Positions 6,078 to 12,147 of a stretch of 12,147 bases of DNA are shown here, in pieces; the stretch's first letter is position 1, and each line of letters opens with the position of its first letter. The stretch is taken from positions 4,552-16,698 of the forward strand of contig VBKX01000149.1 in assembly GCA_005879435.1 (NCBI GenBank), read 5' to 3'. The notes below the pieces were generated by a model that was given only the letters and a program-made list of their open reading frames with translations, was not told the DNA's origin and did not search any database. The position numbers and the translations under genes were made by a program. This DNA is from Deltaproteobacteria bacterium (lineage in GTDB: Bacteria; Desulfobacterota; Binatia; UBA9968).

Positions 6078-7487
6078 GTGATATCTGAAGACACGAAACG
6101 GATTGAGCGAAATATCACCGAGTCGAAGGATAAGACTACGGACTCGCCACTTAAAACGTCGATCAAGTTCGGTATCTTCGATTGGATCGATCGCAATCAG
6201 CTAGCGCTGCCCGAACTTTACGAGCAACGCCTGAAACTGATCGAATGCGCCGAAGAGAAAGGATTCTATTGCTACCACATCGCCGAGCATCACGGCTCGC
6301 CGCTGAACATGACGCCGTCGCCGAGCTTGTTTTTAGCTGCCGCTGCCCAGAGTACCGAGCGCATTCGTCTCGGCACCTTGGTCTACGTGCTGCCCGCCTA
6401 TAATCCGCTGCGCCTGATTGAGGAGATCTGCATGCTCGACAACTTGAGCCGGGGCCGCTTGGACGTAGGAGTTGGCCGGGGCATCTCACCCATCGAGATG
6501 TCCTTCTTCAACATCGATGTCCAACAATCGCGCGATATATTCCGTGAAGCGCTCGACGCGATGACTTCGGCTCTTGCCACCGGTAAGCTGTCATACCAAG
6601 GCCGCTGCTTTTCCTTCAAGAATGTCGAGCTGCAGATCGAACCGTTTCAGCGTCCGTATCCGCCGCTTTGGTATCCGACCAATAGCAGCGAATCGATGCA
6701 ATGGTTGGCGCAAGAAGGATTCAACACGGTGGTACACTACCAGTCCATGCCGGCGATCCGCGAGCTGTTCGAACTCTATCGGCGCGTTTGGAAAGAGCAT
6801 GCGGACGATCGTAATCGCCTCAATGCGCATGTGACCGAGCCGCTTTACGGCATTTCGCGCCATGTTTACATTGGCAAGACGGACGCGCAGGCCTGGGAAG
6901 AAGCAAAGACTGCGCTCGCGCAGTTCAACCAGAACACGGGCTATTTGCAATCAAAGATTGGCGATAACCGGAGAAAAGAATATCTGGACGACTTCGAGGC
7001 GCGTCGCGCCGAAGGACTCTATATCGCCGGCGCTCCGGATAAGGTGCGGGAAGAAGTGAAAAAGCACCTGGAGATCACCGGCAGCAATTACTTCGTCGGG
7101 TCTTTTTGCTTCGGTAATCTGACTACGGAGCAGGCGATGAATTCCCTGCGCCTGTTCGCCGACGAAGTCATTCCTAACCTCCCTTTGCCAAAGGGAGGAA
7201 TGCTAGACTACACATGCTGCGAAATAGTCAGCGAACCTCAGACACCATCTAGCGTGACGTCTCCATGGGACTCTCACCCCTCTTTGGAAAAGAGGGGTAG
7301 GGGAGATTTTTCCAGCAAACTCCGGAAGGCGCGAACTTCGTCTCTAGTTACTCTGAGATATCCAGCAGTATGCCGTCGGGATCGGCGAAAGCATGTTGAC
7401 CGATGGGACAAGCGTCCATGTCTTTCACCAGCCCGCCGCTCTGCGGTCCGCCGCCGATTTTTTTCGGTGCGCACTGGGGATGATTGA
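6078..7487 (+). CDS. LLM class flavin-dependent oxidoreductase (luciferase-like) with a spurious C-terminal run-on
   Basis: Residues about 29-366 form a complete luciferase-like monooxygenase TIM barrel: first strand IKFGIFDWID (29-38), active-site region HIAEHHG (67-73), the IRLGTLVYVLPAYNP strand, GRLDVGVGRG, and the usual closing helix LFADEVIPNL. Members oxidise organic substrates with reduced flavin and O2, or use F420; the substrate is not readable. The only workable start is the GTG at 6078: an in-frame TAA lies at 6066-6068 and no ATG comes before the barrel. It leaves a hydrophilic lead of about 28 residues and has a poor ribosome site. After residue 366 (base 7177) the frame enters two repeat hairpins and runs on for about 103 residues of Arg-rich, low-quality sequence, ending antisense to the VOC gene. 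The original stop seems to have been lost at the repeat insertion. A flavin reductase gene at 11498 could supply reduced flavin, but it is not adjacent. Confidence 0.85.
   Translation: MISEDTKRIERNITESKDKTTDSPLKTSIKFGIFDWIDRNQLALPELYEQRLKLIECAEEKGFYCYHIAEHHGSPLNMTPSPSLFLAAAAQSTERIRLGTLVYVLPAYNPLRLIEEICMLDNLSRGRLDVGVGRGISPIEMSFFNIDVQQSRDIFREALDAMTSALATGKLSYQGRCFSFKNVELQIEPFQRPYPPLWYPTNSSESMQWLAQEGFNTVVHYQSMPAIRELFELYRRVWKEHADDRNRLNAHVTEPLYGISRHVYIGKTDAQAWEEAKTALAQFNQNTGYLQSKIGDNRRKEYLDDFEARRAEGLYIAGAPDKVREEVKKHLEITGSNYFVGSFCFGNLTTEQAMNSLRLFADEVIPNLPLPKGGMLDYTCCEIVSEPQTPSSVTSPWDSHPSLEKRGRGDFSSKLRKARTSSLVTLRYPAVCRRDRRKHVDRWDKRPCLSPARRSAVRRRFFSVRTGDD
7178..7297. repeat. Two related repeat hairpins (CTCCCTTT / CCCCTCTTT type)
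   Basis: CCTCCCTTT (7178-7186) and AAAGGGAGG (7190-7198) form a perfect 9-base stem with loop GCC. CCCCTCTTT (7277-7285) and AAAGAGGGG (7289-7297) form a second perfect 9-base stem with loop GGA, followed by TAGGGGAGATTTTT. The two look like ends of one dispersed element of about 120-140 bases. The first begins right at the last codon of the luciferase-like domain. A terminator role is possible on the plus strand past 7297, where a T-run follows at some distance. Confidence 0.7.
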
Positions 7488-8096
7488 CGGCGATCTCGTC
7501 TAAGTCTTTCTTGGTCTTTTCAACGCTCTCCACGTTGAAACCGATGTGGTCGAAGCCCTGCCTCTGATCGAGCCTTCCTCGCCGGCTTCCTCGACGCCTT
7601 TCAGCTCCAAGACTTTGGTGTAGAATTCGGCGACTTCTTCCGGCTTGCGGGCGCGCAGCGCGATATGATTGAGCCAGCGCGGCTGTTCCCAGCCGTCCGC
7701 GAGATAACCTTCGCGGACATTTGCCTGGCCTTTTTGTGATAAATCGAATTGCGTTCCCGTCGGGTCTTGCGCGCGGGTGCCGGCGAAGGGCACATAGGTC
7801 AGGGCTCGCGTGTGCAGCAATTCCGGATATAGCCGGTTCAAGCGGTCCACGGCTTCTCCGACGTCGTCAACTTCGAATCCGAAGTGATCGATGCCCGCCT
7901 GACTTCCGGCCCGTTTCGCCAGAAGCGCCATGCCGATGACGCCGTCGCTGATGTGGCCGCGGTCCGGGTTGGATTTGCCGTTCTCGTCGACCAGCCCGGT
8001 GGTGATCTGCTTCATGCCGAAAATCGTTTGATAGAATTTGCACTCTTTATCGTAGTGCTCGGTGTGGGTGGCGACGTGGCGGATTTTGGCGATCAT
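7348..8096 (-). pseudogene. Two-domain VOC family protein broken by an internal deletion
   Basis: From the ATG at 8096 (AGGAG 9 bases upstream) one frame encodes a full first VOC module with the likely metal set His7, His71 and Asp118, and the start of the second (LNHIALRARKP, His144, FY at 158-159) up to about residue 178 (near 7563). The rest of module two (GFDHIGFNVESVEK to FADPDGILLDISE, TAA at 7350-7348) is in another frame, from about 7560. From the FY pair to the next His is about 23 residues here against 55 in the VOC protein at 908-1693, so about 32 residues (95-100 bases) have gone, not one base. As written, translation runs on out of frame to a stop at 7500-7502, giving 198 residues. 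Module one might still fold. The 3' end overlaps the run-on of the luciferase-like gene tail to tail. Confidence 0.8.
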
Positions 8097-8131
8097 GGCG
8101 GCGCTCCTTTTGCGAAATGTGATTTACCTAC

Positions 8132-8161
8132 TTTCTAAGTTAGGCGCATCGGCGTTGTCAA
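8132..8161 (-). promoter_or_regulatory. Probable promoter of the broken VOC gene
   Basis: On the minus strand a perfect TTGACA (8161-8156) is followed after 18 bases by TAGAAA (8137-8132), four of six to the -10 consensus. It lies about 36 bases before the ATG at 8096, leaving room for a short leader with the AGGAG site. Confidence 0.4.
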
Positions 8162-8191
8162 GTCATAAAGAACGAAGGAAACGTGTTCCAA

Positions 8192-8223
8192 ACGTTCCAG
8201 ACGTTCCAGACGTTCCAGACGTT
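8192..8223. repeat. 9-base tandem repeat, three and a half copies
   Basis: ACGTTCCAG occurs in perfect head-to-tail copies at 8192-8200, 8201-8209 and 8210-8218, then ACGTT at 8219-8223. A degenerate copy (ACGTGTTCCA) begins at 8181. It lies between the divergent VOC gene and the binding protein at 8319 and codes for nothing credible. A weak promoter-like TTGACC (8232) to TAGGCT (8256) pair with an 18-base spacer follows it. Confidence 0.85.
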
Positions 8224-8318
8224 TAAGAGGATTGACCGGAAGGGGAGCGGCTTGCTAGGCTCCGCGCTTGTACGAAGAAGTGCAACGCCTCAAACCATTC
8301 GACGGAGACAGTCCGAAC

Positions 8319-9284
8319 ATGAAACGAACTGCTGCTGCAATCGCTACGCTGATTATTTCTATTGTTACCTCCGGTCCTGTTTCGGCGCAGCTCAAGAAGA
8401 TTCGCTTTTCGACGAGCTCGATCGCCGTTACGGAGATGCAATTCCGCATCGCCCAGATGAAAGGCTTTTACCGCGAGGAAGGGCTCGACCTTGAAACGGT
8501 TCTCATACGCGGTTCAGTTGGCATGCAGGCGTTGATCGGCGGCTCCGTCGATTACGCTTCGGCCGCCGGTTCCATCATCGCCGCAGGCGTGCGTGGCGCG
8601 CCGGTGCGGCTCGTTTTGATCGTCAACGCAAAGCCGCAGTTCGACCTGGTCGGCCAGCCGGATCTCAAATCGGTCGCGCAGCTCAAGGGCAAGGTTGTCG
8701 GAATCTCTTCACGCGGCGGCGCGGTCGATCTGTTGACACAATTGATTCTCACCAAGCACGGGCTAACGCCGAATAAAGACGTGACTTCAATCGTGATCGG
8801 CACGCCCGAGGAATTGGCGACGGCGCTCAGAACCGGACTCATCGCCGCCTGTCTGCTCAGCCCGCCGCGCCAGGTGATTCTTTACCGTGAAGGTTTCAGC
8901 CGGCTCGCGTACTCGGGAGATTATCTCGCCAGTTATCCGTCGGGCGGCGTCGGCGCGACGGAAGAAAAGATCAAAAACAATCCGGCCGAAGTCCTTGCCT
9001 TTGTCAAAGCCAGTCTGAAAGGGTTGCAATACTATTCGCAGCATCGGCCCGAGTCCATCGACATCATCTCAAAATATCTTGGCGTCAAAGATCTCACCTT
9101 GGCCGGAGAAGTTTACGATCTTCATCTAAGCCGCCTCGGCGGCCTAAGCTATTTAGATGATGCCTGGATGCGCGGCGCGATCGATTTCACTAAGAAAAGT
9201 TTGGCGGTGACGAAGGAGATTCCGCCGAGCCAGGTGTTCGATTTCAGCTTTGTCGAGAAAGCCTTGGGGCGGAGAAAAAATTAA
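8319..9284 (+). CDS. ABC substrate-binding protein (NMT1/TauA-like), intact, no adjacent permease
   Basis: The product is 321 residues. The signal peptide MKRTAAAIATLIISIV ends near VSA-QL (residue 23), giving a periplasmic protein. Typical features are the KKIRFSTSS strand, KGFYREEGLDLETVL (48-62), GGSVDYASAAGSII (74-87), and the hinge region VAQLKGKVVG (119-128). The tail FDFSFVEKAL lines up with that of the broken gene at 1912 and the relic at 5840, so all three are one sub-family. The start at 8319 has GGAGA 10 bases upstream and begins the signal peptide; an in-frame TTG at 8268 would place 17 hydrophilic residues before it. The next gene is another binding protein. There is no permease or ATPase nearby on this strand, so it either borrows a transporter encoded elsewhere or senses rather than imports. 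Ligand unknown. Confidence 0.9.
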   Translation: MKRTAAAIATLIISIVTSGPVSAQLKKIRFSTSSIAVTEMQFRIAQMKGFYREEGLDLETVLIRGSVGMQALIGGSVDYASAAGSIIAAGVRGAPVRLVLIVNAKPQFDLVGQPDLKSVAQLKGKVVGISSRGGAVDLLTQLILTKHGLTPNKDVTSIVIGTPEELATALRTGLIAACLLSPPRQVILYREGFSRLAYSGDYLASYPSGGVGATEEKIKNNPAEVLAFVKASLKGLQYYSQHRPESIDIISKYLGVKDLTLAGEVYDLHLSRLGGLSYLDDAWMRGAIDFTKKSLAVTKEIPPSQVFDFSFVEKALGRRKN

Positions 9285-9416
9285 CCTGCATGAAATTGGC
9301 GCTTTCACGCTCAACGGGAAGAAGTCTCGTTGTCTTAAGCAACCGTTAGCGTAGTATACGGATCGTGTTCAAGCGACAGGATAATGTTCGCAATTACCAC
9401 GGGAGGCTAACTGAAA

Positions 9417-10451
9417 GTGAATAACGCCATGCGCTGGAACAAGTATCGGCAAATAAGAGCAACATGTGCGCTAGCCATCGTGCTCATTCTAAATTTTCTT
9501 CAGACGGAAGCCGCGGCTCAGATGGCTGAGGTGAACATGGGAGTTGGATTCGTTAATGCGCGTGTCGCGCCGCTGTGGGCTGCCGAGAAAGAAGGCTTTT
9601 TTAAAAAAAACGGGGTAGATATCAAGGTTCTTAAACTCGCCGGCGGAACTCAAGGGACTCAGGCGATGCTCAGCGGCGGTGTCGACATCGGCTATACCGA
9701 CCCAACCTCCACCGTCTCCGCGATTGCGGCCGGCGCTCCACTCGTCGAAATTATGGCGATCACGACGATCATGCCCTATTACTTAGTGGGGTCTCGCGAC
9801 GTTAAGTCTGTCACCGATTTGAAGGGGAAGCGAGTGGGATCTTCCGGTCTGGGTCTGTCTGCTTCTCGCCTCGCACTCATGGTGGCCTTGAATAGGATGG
9901 GTTTGGACTTAAAGCGAGATCAAATCACGCTCGTGGCTGCGGGAGCAGAGCCCGAGCGAATCGCCGGGTTGGCCGCGGGAGCGCTTGCTGGCACGGTTGT
10001 CGGCCCGGAGTTTCGCGGTAGAATTGAACAGTTGAATCTCAATATTCTTGCTGACCTGCGAACTTTGAAGATCCCCTGGGAACAAGACGATCTGGTGACC
10101 TCAAAAAAATACCTCGAAACCAAGCAGGACACGGTCGAGCGAGTCATGAAAGCGCTGCTCCAAGCAAATGCTTATGTTCTGAACCCCGCTAACCGCGCTG
10201 TCGTTACGGACCTTCTGAAGACCCAGCTGGGCTTGAAAACAACTCAGGAGGCTGAAGGAGCTTATGAAGATCTTACCCGTTTCTATGTTCTCAAAAAGCC
10301 GTATCCGTATCGCGATGGCTTGCAAACCATCATTACCGAAGTAGGGAAGGAGATTCCCAAGGCGACGAGCCTGAAATTCGAAGACGTCGCGGACCCTTCG
10401 ATCATCCAGAAGCTCGATAAAAGCGGCTTCATCGACAGCCTCTATAAATAG
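9417..10451 (+). CDS. ABC substrate-binding protein (NMT1/NrtA-like), intact, GTG start
   Basis: The product is 344 residues. A basic N-terminus and hydrophobic run (CALAIVLILNFLQ) end near AAA-QM (about residue 36), so it is exported. It has WAAEKEGFFKKNGVDIKVLKL, GGVDIGYTDPTSTVSAIAAGAP, and the hinge motif DLKGKRVGSS. GTG at 9417 is chosen because GGGAGG lies 10 bases upstream; the next ATG (9429) is about 22 bases from it. It belongs to the same broad family as the other binding proteins but is clearly different in sequence from the one before it, so it is not a recent tandem copy. A 132-base gap separates them, with a TATACG (9355-9360) that could be a -10 box but no good -35. No transporter partner adjoins it. 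It converges on the LysR gene. Confidence 0.9.
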   Translation: MNNAMRWNKYRQIRATCALAIVLILNFLQTEAAAQMAEVNMGVGFVNARVAPLWAAEKEGFFKKNGVDIKVLKLAGGTQGTQAMLSGGVDIGYTDPTSTVSAIAAGAPLVEIMAITTIMPYYLVGSRDVKSVTDLKGKRVGSSGLGLSASRLALMVALNRMGLDLKRDQITLVAAGAEPERIAGLAAGALAGTVVGPEFRGRIEQLNLNILADLRTLKIPWEQDDLVTSKKYLETKQDTVERVMKALLQANAYVLNPANRAVVTDLLKTQLGLKTTQEAEGAYEDLTRFYVLKKPYPYRDGLQTIITEVGKEIPKATSLKFEDVADPSIIQKLDKSGFIDSLYK

Positions 10452-10457
10452 CTCCTG

Positions 10458-10483
10458 AAAAAAAGCCCGCGGCGACTCGGCTT
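10458..10483 (-). terminator. Likely rho-independent terminator of the LysR gene
   Basis: On the minus strand AAGCC (10483-10479) pairs with GGCTT (10467-10463), followed by seven Ts (10464-10458). The stem is only five pairs and starts inside the TGA stop codon of the regulator gene, but the T-run fits a terminator. Confidence 0.45.
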
Positions 10484-11370
10484 CAGAACTTTTGCCGCTG
10501 CCAGAAATTTTCGGCGACGGTGATGAAGGCGCGCACCTTGGGCGAGACGAATCGTTGCGCGGGGTAGACGAGGGAGAAGATTGCCGCCGCGCCATGCCAA
10601 TCGGGTAAAACGCGTTGGAGTCGATGCTGCTTCACTTCCTCGGCGCACATAAAACTCGGCAGATAGACAATGCCTTCGCCGACAAGCGCGAACGCTTTGA
10701 GCGCCTCGAAATCATCGGCGCGCAATCGCCCCGCGGTAACCACTCGGGCGCTGTCCTTGCCATTGGTCAGTTCCAATCGGTTGTTTTTGAATAGCGAGAA
10801 TTGCAGGCACTCCTGTGGCGCCAGATCTCTCGGATGCGAAGGCATGCCGCGCTTCTTGAGGTAAGCAGGACTCGCCCACAGTCCGACGTTACCGACGGAG
10901 AATCGCTTGGCGATGAGCCTCGAGTCGGCGAGCTCGCCGGCTCTGATCGCCAGATCGACACCTTCGGCGATGAGGTCGAGCACACGGTTGGTGACCACGA
11001 GCTCGATTTCGGTTTTCGGGTACTGCTGTAAAAAACTGCGCACCAGCGTAGCAAGAAGGGTGTGCCCGATGTCTGCTGGAGCGGTGACTCTGAGAAGCCC
11101 ATGGGGTTCGCTCTGGGCGCTGGTCAATTCATTTTCTGCGGCCTGCAGCCGTTGGAGCGCCTGAACGCACTGCTGAAAGTAAGTCTCTCCCGCCGGGGTT
11201 GCGCGCAGCTTTCGCGTCGTGCGCTGCAACAGCATAACGCCGAGCCGTTTTTCCAAAGCCGACACTTTGGCGCTCACGGTCGAATTGGGCATGCCGAGAA
11301 GCTTGGCCGCTTGGCTGAAGCTGCCGGCTTCAACGACTTTGACGAAAACCTCGATGCCGTCGAGATCCAT
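10483..11370 (-). CDS. LysR family transcriptional regulator
   Basis: The 295-residue product has the LysR winged helix-turn-helix at residues 1-60 (VVEAGSFSQAAKLLGMPNST, then VSALEKRLGVMLLQRTTRKL) and an effector-binding domain from about 90 on (LLRVTAPADIGHTLLATLV, ELVVTNRVLDLIAEGVDLAI). The TTRKLRAT..GETYFQQC segment resembles the large group of LysR proteins that often sit next to oxidoreductase genes. It is divergent from the FMN reductase family gene at 11498, the classic LysR layout, and probably controls it in response to a small molecule, possibly a quinone or aromatic. The ATG at 11370 lacks a strong ribosome site but matches the family start exactly. The inverted repeat at 11387-11420 is its likely binding site, and also lies close enough to affect its own gene. 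Confidence 0.93.
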   Translation of the reverse strand: MDLDGIEVFVKVVEAGSFSQAAKLLGMPNSTVSAKVSALEKRLGVMLLQRTTRKLRATPAGETYFQQCVQALQRLQAAENELTSAQSEPHGLLRVTAPADIGHTLLATLVRSFLQQYPKTEIELVVTNRVLDLIAEGVDLAIRAGELADSRLIAKRFSVGNVGLWASPAYLKKRGMPSHPRDLAPQECLQFSLFKNNRLELTNGKDSARVVTAGRLRADDFEALKAFALVGEGIVYLPSFMCAEEVKQHRLQRVLPDWHGAAAIFSLVYPAQRFVSPKVRAFITVAENFWQRQKF

Positions 11371-11386
11371 GCCGGCGATTCCACAT

Positions 11387-11420
11387 TAGACGGAACAATG
11401 TTTCCAAGATTTGCCGTCTA
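11387..11420. promoter_or_regulatory. Likely LysR operator, perfect 7-base inverted repeat
   Basis: TAGACGG (11387-11393) and CCGTCTA (11414-11420) are exact reverse complements, 20 bases apart, in the 127-base gap between the divergent regulator and reductase genes. If the -10 of the reductase is TATAAC at 11440, the right arm falls on its -35 and the left arm near -60 to -65, as expected for LysR activation and recognition sites. The distal arm begins 17 bases before the regulator start. Confidence 0.55.
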
Positions 11421-11439
11421 GTCGAAGCACCCTTGAATG

Positions 11440-11445
11440 TATAAC
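11440..11445 (+). promoter_or_regulatory. Possible -10 box of the reductase gene
   Basis: TATAAC is five of six to the -10 consensus and lies 52 bases before the ATG at 11498. There is no recognisable -35 at 16-18 bases upstream; that place is taken by the inverted-repeat arm, which suits an activator-dependent promoter. Confidence 0.4.
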
Positions 11446-11497
11446 CTGGACTAAGAGGTGAGCGATTCAAATCTTCGATGAAAAGGAGACTGGAAAA

Positions 11498-12082
11498 ATG
11501 AACCAACCCATCCGTATTCTCGGTATCGCCGGCAGCCTGCGGCGAAAGTCCTATAACCGGGCGGCGCTGCGAGCGGCGCAACAACTGGCCCCCGAAGATG
11601 CCGTCATCGACAGCTTCGAGCTCGACGGCATCCCGGTTTTCAGCGAGGACGACGAGCGTCAGCCGCCGCCGAAAGTCGTGGAATTTAAAAAACGGATTCG
11701 CGAAGCGGACGCAATCTTGTTCGTCACGCCGGAATACAATTATTCCATTCCGGGCGTTCTAAAAAATGCCATCGATTGGGCGTCGCGTCCCTACGGTGAC
11801 AGCGCGTGGACGGACAAGCCGGCGGCGATCATGGGCGCGTCCGTGGGAACGCTCGGCACAGCGCGGGCGCAATATCATCTGCGCCAGGTCTTCGTGTTTT
11901 TGAACGTTCACGCGATAAATCAGCCGGAGGTGATGATCGCCAATGCCGCGCAAAATTTCGACGCGGAGGGAAACCTGACCAATGAGACGACGAAGAATTT
12001 GATTCGCCAGTTATTGACCAACCTGGTGGCACGGACGCGTGACCTTCAGCAGGCAAAAAGCGCCAAGCCCGCCAATGCGTAA
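11498..12082 (+). CDS. NADPH-dependent FMN reductase family protein (flavin/quinone reductase)
   Basis: The 194-residue product is a flavodoxin-like protein of the FMN_red family. The FMN phosphate loop is GSLRRKSYN at 12-20, and the flavin-contact segment TPEYNYSIPGVLKNAIDW starts at residue 77, followed by the GASVGTLGTARAQ loop. Family members (ChrR, azoreductase and NAD(P)H-quinone reductase types) pass two electrons from NAD(P)H through FMN to quinones, chromate, azo dyes or flavins. AAGGAG lies 9 bases before the ATG. It is divergent from a LysR regulator and is followed after 41 bases by another gene with a strong ribosome site, so it probably heads an operon. It might supply reduced flavin to the luciferase-like enzyme, but quinone detoxification is at least as likely. 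Confidence 0.93.
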   Translation: MNQPIRILGIAGSLRRKSYNRAALRAAQQLAPEDAVIDSFELDGIPVFSEDDERQPPPKVVEFKKRIREADAILFVTPEYNYSIPGVLKNAIDWASRPYGDSAWTDKPAAIMGASVGTLGTARAQYHLRQVFVFLNVHAINQPEVMIANAAQNFDAEGNLTNETTKNLIRQLLTNLVARTRDLQQAKSAKPANA

Positions 12083-12123
12083 TATCAGCGAAGCAATGAG
12101 AGACAGAATCAGGAGGTCCAATC

Positions 12124-12147
12124 ATGGATAAGACATCGAGAAAAATT
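12124..12147 (+). CDS. Start of a further gene, first eight codons only
   Basis: An excellent AGGAGGT site (12112-12118) lies 5 bases before an ATG at 12124, and the frame (MDKTSRKI) is open to the window edge. It follows the reductase gene by 41 bases and probably shares its operon. The product cannot be identified from eight residues. Confidence 0.6.

Noticed and set aside
8181..8223. CRISPR array or replication iterons
   Set aside because: Units are 9 bases without spacers, and there is no replication or Cas gene nearby.
8183..8494. Frame beginning with a repeated FQT peptide
   Set aside because: The repeat is only the translated 9-base tandem, and the rest is out of frame with the binding protein gene.
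1..12147. tRNA, rRNA, riboswitch, toxin-antitoxin or defence system
   Set aside because: I looked on both strands and found no sequence supporting any of these.

Overview
This 12.1 kb window comes from a bacterium of moderately high GC. The family mix (many periplasmic substrate-binding proteins of the NMT1/TauA/NrtA type, two-domain VOC proteins, a luciferase-like flavin oxidoreductase, and families of short intergenic palindromes) is what I would expect of an uncultivated soil or sediment lineage near the old Deltaproteobacteria, Tectomicrobia or Rokubacteria. That placement rests on gene content only and is weak.

Layout, left to right. At 1-849 (minus) lies the start of an exported protein of unknown family whose C-terminus leaves the window. 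At 908-1693 (minus) is an intact two-domain VOC protein. After a short intergenic repeat, 1912-2742 (plus) is a broken substrate-binding protein with two internal deletions. A 328-base gap holds an 18-base-arm inverted repeat. At 3071-5696 (minus) is a complete ABC importer operon, ATPase to permease to binding protein, each pair joined by a 4-base ATGA overlap. The next gap holds a 114-base relic of another binding protein (5840-5953), about 78% identical to the end of the broken gene at 1912-2742. At 6078-7487 (plus) is a luciferase-like oxidoreductase whose reading frame runs through two repeat hairpins and into the 3' end of a convergent VOC gene (7348-8096, minus), itself broken by an internal deletion. 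Two intact binding proteins without membrane partners follow (8319-9284 and 9417-10451, plus). The right end is a LysR regulator (10483-11370, minus) divergent from an NADPH-dependent FMN reductase family gene (11498-12082, plus), with a clear inverted repeat between them, and the first eight codons of a further gene at 12124.

Together the genes look like part of a pathway for taking up and oxidising small organic, perhaps aromatic or sulfonated, compounds: importer and binding proteins for uptake, a flavin monooxygenase-type enzyme, VOC dioxygenase-type enzymes, and a flavin/quinone reductase under a LysR regulator. The substrate cannot be read from the sequence. The middle of the window shows repeated decay (deletions, a relic, loss of a stop codon at a repeat). 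I see no RNA genes, CRISPR array, transposase, phage genes or recognisable defence system. No wholly new system is convincingly present; the points most worth checking are the decay pattern, the unknown exported protein, the orphan binding proteins, and the LysR operator.
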